A DNA stretch of 5,167 bases from Proteobacteria bacterium UBA4656 (GTDB lineage Bacteria; Pseudomonadota; Gammaproteobacteria; Xanthomonadales; Ahniellaceae), in contig DHLY01000147.1 of NCBI GenBank assembly GCA_002405525.1, positions 15,112-20,278 of the forward strand, in the 5' to 3' direction. Both the position numbers and the translations under genes were made by a program. Below are positions 1 to 5,167 of this stretch, one piece after another (the stretch's first letter is position 1; each line of letters starts with the position of its first letter). The notes under the pieces were generated by a model that saw nothing but the letters and a program-made list of their open reading frames with translations, was not told the DNA's origin and did no database searches.

Positions 1-1290
1 GATGTCGTGCACGTCGCCCTTGACCGTGGCGATCACGATGCGGCCGTTGTTCCGTCCGGCGTCGCCGCTGCGCGCTTTCTCCTCTTCGATGAACGGCACG
101 AGGTGGGCAACGGCGCGCTTCATGACGCGCGCGGACTTCACGACCTGCGGCAGGAACATCTTGCCGGCGCCGAACAGGTCGCCGACCACGTTCATGCCCG
201 CCATCAGCGGGCCTTCGATGACGTCCAGCGGGCGGGCACAGGCGAGGCGCGCCTCCTCGGTGTCGGCCTCGACGTGCTGGTCGATCCCATGGATCAGGGC
301 ATGCTCGAGGCGCTTCTCGACGGACAAGGCGCGCCACGCGTCGCTTGCCGCCGCGGCGGCACCCTTGCGCGCCTGGTAGCGGCCGGCGATCGCCAGCAGG
401 CGCTCGGTGGCATCGCGGCGGCGGTTGAGGACCACGTCCTCGACGCGTTCGCGCAGTTCGGGATCGAGGTCGTCGTAGATCGGTAGTGCGCCGGCGTTGA
501 CGATGCCCATGTCCATCCCGGCGCGGATCGCATGGAACAGGAAGACGCTGTGGATCGCTTCGCGGACCACGCCGTTGCCGCGGAAGGCAAAGCTGACGTT
601 CGAAACGCCGCCGGACACGTGGCAATGCGGAAGCTTGGCACGGATCTCGCGCGCCGCCTCGATGAAGTCGACCGCGTAATTGTCGTGTTCCTCGATCCCG
701 GTCGCGATGGCGAAGATGTTCGGGTCGAACACGATGTCTTCCGGCGGGAACCCGAGCCGGTCGACCAGCAGGCGGTAGGCGCGGGTGGATATATCGACCT
801 TTCGGCGCGCGGTGTCGGCCTGGCCGTGCTCGTCGAACGCCATCACCACCACGGCCGCCCCGTAGCGCATGATCTTCCGCGCCTGGTCGAGAAAAGCCTC
901 CTCTCCCTCCTTCAGCGAGATCGAGTTGACGATGCCCTTGCCCTGCAGGCACTTCAGCCCGGCCTCGATCACGCTCCATTTCGAGGAGTCGACCATCACC
1001 GGCACCCTCGCGATGTCCGGCTCGGCCGCGATCAGGTTCAGGAAGCGCGCCATCGCCGACTCGGAGTCGATCAGGCCCTCGTCCATGTTGACGTCGAGGA
1101 TCTGCGCGCCGTTCGCAACCTGCTGGCGGGCGACCTCGACCGCCTCCTCGTAGCGGTCCTCCTTGATCAGCTTGCGGAACGCCGCGGAGCCGGTCACGTT
1201 GCAGCGTTCTCCGATGTTGACGAAGTTGGTCTGCGACGTGATGACCAGCGGTTCGAGCCCGGACAGCCGGGTGCAGCGGGCGCGGCTCAT
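1..1290 (-). CDS. metH: Methionine synthase MetH, large subunit lacking the homocysteine module (pterin, cap and B12 domains), 3' end off window
   Basis: This is the methyl-carrying part of cobalamin-dependent methionine synthase, a cytoplasmic enzyme that moves a methyl group from 5-methyltetrahydrofolate via cobalamin to homocysteine. I translated 430 residues with no stop before the window edge. Residues about 23-290 are the pterin-binding barrel, with [12 protein letters not shown] at 24-35, VMVDSSKW and [10 protein letters not shown]. Residues about 323-400 are the four-helix cobalamin cap, with [21 protein letters not shown]373, F379 and L380 match the residues that shield the cobalt in E. 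coli MetH. The B12 domain begins near 416 and is cut after GDVHDI, where H428 (bases 7-9) is the expected cobalt ligand of DxHxxG. By comparison with E. coli MetH (1227 aa), roughly 450-480 residues including the activation domain should lie outside the window. The ATG at 1288-1290 overlaps the upstream stop as ATGA and has no Shine-Dalgarno, so translational coupling is likely. The protein starts in the linker just before RLSGLEPL. Confidence 0.96.
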   Translation of the reverse strand, partial: MSRARCTRLSGLEPLVITSQTNFVNIGERCNVTGSAAFRKLIKEDRYEEAVEVARQQVANGAQILDVNMDEGLIDSESAMARFLNLIAAEPDIARVPVMVDSSKWSVIEAGLKCLQGKGIVNSISLKEGEEAFLDQARKIMRYGAAVVVMAFDEHGQADTARRKVDISTRAYRLLVDRLGFPPEDIVFDPNIFAIATGIEEHDNYAVDFIEAAREIRAKLPHCHVSGGVSNVSFAFRGNGVVREAIHSVFLFHAIRAGMDMGIVNAGALPIYDDLDPELRERVEDVVLNRRRDATERLLAIAGRYQARKGAAAAASDAWRALSVEKRLEHALIHGIDQHVEADTEEARLACARPLDVIEGPLMAGMNVVGDLFGAGKMFLPQVVKSARVMKRAVAHLVPFIEEEKARSGDAGRNNGRIVIATVKGDVHDI

Positions 1291-2369
1291 GCGGCGTCAG
1301 CGAGGCGCGCTGGCACGGCGCGTGGGGGGAAGGCGGCCAACGCTTCAGCGATCGCGGCGATGTGTGCTGGCGTGGTGCCGCAGCAGCCGCCGACGAAGTT
1401 CAGCAGTCCGGCGGCGGCGAAGTCGCGCAGCGTGGCGGCCATCTGTGCCGGCGTCTCGTCGTACTCCCCGAACGCGTTCGGCAGTCCGGCATTCGGGTGC
1501 GCGCTGACGGCGCAGTCGGCGACCTCCGACAGGACGTCGACGTAGGCGCGGAGTTCGGTCGCCCCAAGCGCGCAGTTCAGGCCGACCGCCAATGGGCGGG
1601 CGTGGGCGACCGAGGTGTAGAAGGCCTCCGCGGTCTGTCCGGACAGCGTGCGCCCGGAGAGATCGGTGATGGTTCCCGAGATCATCACCGGCAGGCGCCA
1701 GCCTTGCTGGTCGAACATCTCCTCGAGGGCGTAGATCGCAGCCTTCGCGTTGAGCACGTCGAAGATGGTTTCGACCATCAGCACGTCGCTGCCGCCCTCG
1801 ACCAGCCCCGCCGCTGCCTCCCGGTAGGAGGCGGCCAGTTGGTCAAAGCTGACGTTGCGGAAGCCGGGGTTGTTGACATCGGGGCTGATCGACGCGGTGC
1901 GGCTGGTGGGGCCGAGCACGCCGACCACGAAGCGTGGACGGTCGGGCGTGCGCGCCTGCGCGGCATCGCACTCGATGCGGGCGATGCGCGCGCCCTCGCG
2001 GTTGAGTTCCGGGACCAGGTGCTGCAGGTTGTAGTCCGCCTGGCTGATCGCGGTGCTGTTGAAGGTGTTGGTTTCGACGAGGTCGGCGCCGGCGTCCAGG
2101 TAGGCGCGGTGCACGGCGCGCACGATGTCGGGTCGGGTGATCGAAAGCAGGTCGTTGTTGCCCTTGAGGTCGCAGGCGTGCCCGTGGTCAGCGTGGCCGT
2201 GGTCCGCGTCATGGCCGTCGCGGAAGCGATCCCCGCGGTAGCCCGCCTCGTCGAGGCGGTACTGCTGCAGCATGGTGCCCATCGCGCCGTCGATCAGCAG
2301 GATGCGGCGCGCCATCGCGGCCTCCAGGGCGGCCACGCGGGCGGGGTCTTTCCAGGGCAGGGTCTTCAT
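1287..2369 (-). CDS. metH: Methionine synthase homocysteine-binding module (split MetH, small subunit)
   Basis: A 360-residue stand-alone homocysteine S-methyltransferase domain that binds homocysteine through zinc and supplies the acceptor for MetH. Motifs in order are DGAMGTMLQ (27-35), [10 protein letters not shown] (66-75), [11 protein letters not shown] (95-105), [17 protein letters not shown] (150-166), [18 protein letters not shown] (229-246), GLNCALGA (263-270) and VGGCCGTTP (326-334). The zinc ligands are C266, C329 and C330; their spacing is the same as Cys247, Cys310 and Cys311 of E. coli MetH. The sequence resembles the MetH N-terminus more than MmuM/BHMT-type enzymes, and the next gene supplies the missing domains, so this is one half of a split MetH. 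Its ATG lies 4 nt after the regulator's stop with no clear Shine-Dalgarno, and its TGA overlaps the next ATG. An unusual feature is a His/Asp-rich insertion at residues 52-65. Split metH is, to my recollection, normal in xanthomonads. Confidence 0.95.
   Translation of the reverse strand: MKTLPWKDPARVAALEAAMARRILLIDGAMGTMLQQYRLDEAGYRGDRFRDGHDADHGHADHGHACDLKGNNDLLSITRPDIVRAVHRAYLDAGADLVETNTFNSTAISQADYNLQHLVPELNREGARIARIECDAAQARTPDRPRFVVGVLGPTSRTASISPDVNNPGFRNVSFDQLAASYREAAAGLVEGGSDVLMVETIFDVLNAKAAIYALEEMFDQQGWRLPVMISGTITDLSGRTLSGQTAEAFYTSVAHARPLAVGLNCALGATELRAYVDVLSEVADCAVSAHPNAGLPNAFGEYDETPAQMAATLRDFAAAGLLNFVGGCCGTTPAHIAAIAEALAAFPPRAVPARLADAA
2175..2219 (-). repeat. Degenerate 15-bp tandem repeat encoding His/Asp-rich pentapeptides
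   Basis: Within the homocysteine module, three consecutive 15-bp units encode [10 protein letters not shown] and DHGHA (residues 51-65). The last two units, 2190-2204 and 2175-2189, differ at only 2 of 15 bases; the first is more diverged. The segment places five histidines (53, 57, 59, 62, 64) and four to five aspartates in 15 residues. Aligned by eye with E. coli MetH, it replaces two residues (Trp-Pro) between RF and CDLKGNN, a net gain of 12 residues. The offset of the zinc cysteines from E. coli (19, made up of 7 at the N-terminus plus 12) supports this count. Tandem duplication is the obvious origin; a metal-binding role is only a possibility. Confidence 0.8.
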
Positions 2370-2373
2370 CGGT

Positions 2374-3306
2374 TCAGGGCTTGCGGGCGAGCAGGGCGAG
2401 CACCTCGAAGTGCGGCGGTCTCTGTTCGCGGGTGGCGAGGTCGCAGGACGCGACCTCGAGTCCGGCCTTGATGGCGAGGCTGCGCAGTTCGGCAGGGGTG
2501 AAGCCGAGGTTGCGGTGGTCGAACTCGGCGACCGTGCCGCGGTGCTGGTGGCGCGCCAGCGTGCAGGCCAGCAGTCGGCCGCCGCGCCGCAGGACGCGCG
2601 CGGCCTCGGCCATCGCCTGCGCGGGCCGCTCGGCGTAGGGCAGGGCGTGCATCATCAGTACCAGATCAAACCCCGCGTCCGGCAGGTCTAGCGCGTGCAT
2701 GTCGCCGGCGCGCACCACCACATTGGCGCGTCCGGCCAGCCGCGCGCGCGCCGCATCGACCACGCGCTCGCTGGCGTCCACGCAGGTGATCGAGCGCGCA
2801 TGCGGGGACAGCAGTTCGGCGGTGACGCCATCGCCGGATGCGATGTCAAGCACCTCGCCGAGATCGAGCAGGCGCACGAAGCCGCGCGTCAGCGTCTCCC
2901 AGGTGCGTCCGGGGGAATAATGGCGCTCCATGTCGCCGGCGACGGAATCCGCCCAGTTGGCGCGCTGCGCGCGTTTGGCGAGCACGGCGGCTACCCGCCG
3001 GGTGTCGTCGCGCAGCAGCGCATCGTCGGCCGATTCGCGCAGGGCCTGCCAGAGGGCCCGCGTGCCCGGGCCGGCATCGACGTTGTAGCGGTAATAGGCG
3101 GACACGCCGGCGCGGCGGTCGCGGACCAGGTCGAGGTCGCGCAGTCGGGCGAGGTGGGTGGAGACGCGGGGCTGGGCCAGTCGAGTGGCGGCCGCGAGTT
3201 CGGCGACGGTGAGTTCCTCGCGCTCCAGCAGGGCCAGCAGCCGAACCCGGGTCGGGTCGGACAGGGCGCGCAGGAAGGCCGAGCATCCGGCGAGGTCCAC
3301 GTCCAT
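2374..3306 (-). CDS. ArsR-family regulator fused to a SAM-dependent methyltransferase-like domain (SahR-like)
   Basis: A 310-residue predicted repressor. Residues about 9-75 form an ArsR winged helix: [14 protein letters not shown] at 14-27, recognition-helix region [18 protein letters not shown] at 44-61, and wing to YYRYN at 75. The region where ArsR metal sensors carry ELCVC reads ELTVAEL without cysteine, so classical metal sensing is unlikely. Residues about 145-255 are a class I methyltransferase fold: VLDIASGDG (152-160), CVDASERVV (175-183), [18 protein letters not shown] (201-218) and [15 protein letters not shown] (237-251). The C-terminus, [13 protein letters not shown], is typical of this fused family. 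The architecture and the position just before metH match SahR, which is known to repress SAM-cycle genes and to release DNA when SAH binds; that function is inferred here, not shown. On the start: the ATG at 3304-3306 directly abuts GGAGAG, whereas the GTG at 3298-3300 is six bases beyond it, so the protein may begin two residues later. A SAM-dependent enzyme activity is the less likely alternative. Confidence 0.92.
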   Translation of the reverse strand: MDVDLAGCSAFLRALSDPTRVRLLALLEREELTVAELAAATRLAQPRVSTHLARLRDLDLVRDRRAGVSAYYRYNVDAGPGTRALWQALRESADDALLRDDTRRVAAVLAKRAQRANWADSVAGDMERHYSPGRTWETLTRGFVRLLDLGEVLDIASGDGVTAELLSPHARSITCVDASERVVDAARARLAGRANVVVRAGDMHALDLPDAGFDLVLMMHALPYAERPAQAMAEAARVLRRGGRLLACTLARHQHRGTVAEFDHRNLGFTPAELRSLAIKAGLEVASCDLATREQRPPHFEVLALLARKP

Positions 3307-3333
3307 CTCTCCATCGCGATTCAAAGATGCAGG

Positions 3334-3363
3334 ATGATGGCGGCCGGTGGCCGGCGCCGTCAA
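3334..3363 (-). promoter_or_regulatory. Candidate sigma-70 promoter of the regulator-metH operon
   Basis: On the minus strand a TTGACG hexamer (bases 3358-3363, 5 of 6 to the -35 consensus) is followed after 18 bases by CATCAT (3334-3339, 4 of 6 to the -10 consensus). Transcription would start near 3327, leaving a leader of about 20 nt before the ATG at 3306. The region just downstream is the most AT-rich piece of the intergenic space (ATTCAAAGAT on the plus strand, about 3319-3328) and would be a sensible place for an autoregulatory operator. The spacer overlaps an inverted repeat, GCGGCCGG at 3340-3347 against CCGGCCGC at 3367-3374. The assignment is by eye, and the -10 is weak. Confidence 0.35.
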
Positions 3364-3423
3364 TCGCCGGCCGCAGTGGCGACTCCATACGCTGCGGCGG
3401 CAATGGCCGCCGGGTCGAGCGGC

Positions 3424-3429
3424 TAGAAT
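3424..3429 (+). promoter_or_regulatory. Candidate -10 element for the acyl-CoA dehydrogenase gene
   Basis: TAGAAT matches the -10 consensus at 5 of 6 bases, and CTAGAAT is a form seen often in front of xanthomonad genes. No convincing -35 hexamer lies 16-18 bases upstream (the 17-bp position reads CAATGG). A start near 3436 would give a leader of about 28 nt ending in the AGAGG Shine-Dalgarno at 3454-3458. A 6-bp inverted repeat, CGGCGG at 3395-3400 and CCGCCG at 3407-3412, sits just upstream and could be an activator or repressor site, or simply GC-rich chance. Confidence 0.4.
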
Positions 3430-3463
3430 CGGGAGGCTTGTCCCGCACCGACCAGAGGTCGCC

Positions 3464-4627
<1,164 letters not shown>

Positions 4628-4629
4628 CC

Positions 4630-4653
4630 GTCGGCGCAAGCCCGCTTGCCGAC
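4630..4653 (+). terminator. Terminator-like hairpin just after the acyl-CoA dehydrogenase
   Basis: Two bases after the TGA, GTCGGCGCAAG (4630-4640) pairs with CTTGCCGAC (4645-4653) around a CCCG loop, giving nine base pairs with a two-base bulge. There is no T-tract after it (the next bases are GCAGTGGG), so it is not a canonical intrinsic terminator. It could protect the 3' end of the mRNA after Rho-dependent termination, or terminate weakly. Confidence 0.35.
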
Positions 4654-4886
4654 GCAGTGGGTCGATGGACGGCGGCAATCCTGGCGGCGCGCGGGACGAT
4701 GGGTTTCGCGATCCGGGGGCGCGTCAGGTCTGCGCAATTGCCGGGAGACCGAGAGGAGTCAGCTGTCGTCGCTGGCGGCGCAAGGCACGCGAGCGCAGCA
4801 CGCGCCCATGTTCGGGCTGGCGGGGTCAAGTCGTCGACCGGGGGCGAACGCGCGGCTGGGGCGCGGTAAGGATCGGCGGGCCCTTC

Positions 4887-4911
4887 ACCCGCGCCGGCAT
4901 CCGGCGCGGGT
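4887..4911. repeat. Perfect 11-bp inverted repeat, 3-base loop
   Basis: ACCCGCGCCGG (4887-4897) is followed by CAT and then by its exact reverse complement CCGGCGCGGGT (4901-4911). The stem is almost pure GC and would be extremely stable in RNA on either strand. No T-run follows on either strand. It lies 7 bases from a second, longer hairpin; the pair may act as a bidirectional transcription barrier, a REP/BIME-like palindromic element, or part of a structured RNA. I do not recognise a known xanthomonad REP signature such as a leading GTAG. Confidence 0.6.
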
Positions 4912-4918
4912 CCGGACT

Positions 4919-4963
4919 CGCTCCCGCTGCATCAATCGCTTGCGCGATTGATGCGCGGGTGCG
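4919..4963. repeat. Long near-perfect inverted repeat, 16-bp core stem plus outer pairs, 4-base loop
   Basis: GCATCAATCGC (4929-4939) and GCGATTGATGC (4944-4954) form a perfect 11-bp stem around TTGC. CCCGC (4923-4927) and GCGGG (4955-4959) extend it by five pairs past a single bulged T at 4928. CGC (4919-4921) and GCG (4961-4963) add three more across a T-T mismatch. No T-tract follows on either strand. The inner stem contains ATCAA/TTGAT half-sites, so a DNA-bound protein is an alternative to an RNA hairpin. Its function is unknown. Confidence 0.6.
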
Positions 4964-4995
4964 GAATCAGGGCTGCGCGCCAGCACGGTATTTCT

Positions 4996-5020
4996 GGGTC
5001 TGTTGAAATTCAAGTGGGTC
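4996..5020. repeat. Probable terminal inverted repeat of the ISL3-family element
   Basis: The segment begins and ends with GGGTC (4996-5000 and 5016-5020) and contains the short palindrome TTGAA-A-TTCAA (5003-5013). Transposase-binding ends of this kind lie directly after the transposase stop in ISL3 elements. The exact outer base is uncertain by a few positions because the partner repeat is outside the window. The eight bases just outside, GTATTTCT (4988-4995), are a candidate target duplication, as ISL3 elements usually make 8-bp repeats. Confidence 0.45.
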
Positions 5021-5167
5021 ATGCCGGGCGAGCGACATGCGGGTTGACCGAGTAGAAGTCGAGCTTTCCGGCGATCAGGAAAATGACGGTTCGGCTCGTG
5101 GACAGGCGGGTGAATCCACGTGCACTGCGTTTGGCGGCCTGAAATAGTCCGTTGCGGGCTTCGAGGA
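5019..5167 (-). CDS. ISL3-family transposase, C-terminal fragment (5' part off window)
   Basis: The last 48 codons of a transposase are readable on the minus strand, ending in TGA at 5019-5021. They include LEARNGLFQAAKRSARGF and then TVIFLIAGKLDF followed by NPH. The pattern N-x-(hydrophobic)2-QAAK-x-x-ARG(F/Y) followed by a hydrophobic strand and GKL is characteristic of the C-terminal end of the DDE domain of ISL3-family transposases; the conserved glutamate of the DDE triad usually lies just before the N-G-L segment, and E in LEARN is a plausible candidate. No frameshift or stop interrupts the visible part. The gene is too short here to identify the particular insertion sequence. It is convergent with the acyl-CoA dehydrogenase. 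Confidence 0.8.
   Translation of the reverse strand, partial: LEARNGLFQAAKRSARGFTRLSTSRTVIFLIAGKLDFYSVNPHVARPA

Larger units (their letters stand above)
4628..4995. other. Gene-free convergent intergenic region
   Basis: These 368 bases lie between the stop of the acyl-CoA dehydrogenase and the likely end of the insertion sequence. The open frames that cross it are shadow frames without recognisable motifs, codon pattern or Shine-Dalgarno, and none looks like the decayed remains of a known gene. It contains three hairpin-forming inverted repeats (4630-4653, 4887-4911 and 4919-4963), listed separately. No tRNA, riboswitch or CRISPR-like repetition is visible. Because the dehydrogenase reads in and the transposase reads in from the other side, transcripts converge here. 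Confidence 0.7.
4996..5167 (-). mobile_element. End of an ISL3-family insertion sequence (transposase 3' end), cut by window edge
   Basis: The rightmost 172 bases appear to be the transposase-3' end of an insertion sequence. They comprise the C-terminus of an ISL3-type transposase on the minus strand, then about 23 bases up to a probable terminal inverted repeat starting GGGTCTGTTGAAATTC at 4996. The boundary is estimated from the change in composition (AT-rich TTGAAATTCAA next to GC-rich flank) and the short distance from the stop codon. The other end is not visible, so completeness and target duplication cannot be checked. Confidence 0.7.

Noticed and set aside
1280..1300. Sequencing frameshift as the cause of the split MetH
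   Set aside because: The break falls in a non-conserved linker, the stop and start form a clean ATGA overlap and both frames are intact on either side. Split metH is, to my recollection, common in xanthomonads. It cannot be excluded without reads.
532..2471. Long plus-strand open frames (532-1545 and 1362-2471) opposite metH
   Set aside because: They are antisense shadows of GC-rich coding sequence. The minus-strand frames carry full MetH motifs, and the plus frames show no recognisable domain and lack ribosome-binding sites.
2374..3306. Regulator as an arsenic or zinc sensor
   Set aside because: The ArsR ELCVC-type cysteine pair is absent (ELTVAEL instead), and the ligand domain is a methyltransferase fold next to metH.
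3374..3380. GCCACTG on the minus strand upstream of the metH operon, like the core of a cobalamin riboswitch
   Set aside because: No B12-box, no accompanying helices and too little room (about 70 nt to the start codon, and upstream of the predicted transcription start). It is a chance heptamer; nothing else in the leader resembles a cobalamin or SAM riboswitch.
3347..3463. Upstream in-frame extension of the acyl-CoA dehydrogenase to 3347
   Set aside because: The MDFRFTEEQ start is typical of the family, has a good AGAGG site 5 nt upstream, and the extension is low-complexity Arg-rich sequence overlapping promoter elements.
4887..4963. Integron attC site or dif-like recombination site
   Set aside because: No RYYYAAC/GTTRRRY core sites, no AT-rich XerC/XerD arms, and no integrase or cassette gene nearby.
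4628..4990. Small frames in the intergenic region, for example 4646-4951 and 4665-5006
   Set aside because: They are Arg-rich translations of GC-rich DNA, cross the hairpins, have no ribosome-binding site and show no known motif.

Overview
The window is GC-rich (visibly well above 60 percent) chromosomal DNA of a gammaproteobacterium, most likely a member of the Xanthomonadaceae (Lysobacter, Luteimonas or Xanthomonas relatives). The inference rests on three things: a methionine synthase encoded as two adjacent genes, an ArsR-methyltransferase regulator directly in front of them, and a TAGAAT-type -10 element in front of the divergent gene. No rRNA marker is present, so genus cannot be fixed.

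Layout. Positions 1-3306, minus strand, hold a tightly packed three-gene methionine-cycle operon, read from right to left. First comes a 310-residue fusion of an ArsR-type winged helix with a SAM/SAH-binding methyltransferase-like domain (2374-3306), of the kind described as SahR. Next is a stand-alone homocysteine-binding module of cobalamin-dependent methionine synthase (1287-2369). Last is the remainder of MetH (pterin domain, cobalamin cap, start of the B12 domain), which runs off the left edge exactly inside its DxHxxG cobalamin motif (1-1290). The gaps are 4 nt and a 4-nt ATGA overlap, so the genes are probably translationally coupled. A 157-bp divergent region (3307-3463) carries candidate promoters for both directions. 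On the plus strand a complete short-chain-type acyl-CoA dehydrogenase follows (3464-4627). Positions 4628-4995 contain no credible gene but hold three hairpin-forming inverted repeats, two of them long and almost perfect. From 4996 to the right edge is one end of an ISL3-family insertion sequence with the C-terminus of its transposase on the minus strand.

How it fits together. The regulator is predicted to sense S-adenosylhomocysteine or SAM and to control MetH, which regenerates methionine from homocysteine, closing a feedback loop on the methyl cycle. The acyl-CoA dehydrogenase shares only the divergent promoter region and has no obvious metabolic link. The convergent space between it and the transposase holds the strong hairpins.

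The most unusual features are a 12-residue His/Asp-rich insertion built from degenerate pentapeptide repeats inside the zinc-dependent homocysteine module, the MetH split precisely at an interdomain linker, and the paired hairpins at 4887-4963. I see no clear evidence of a wholly undescribed system.
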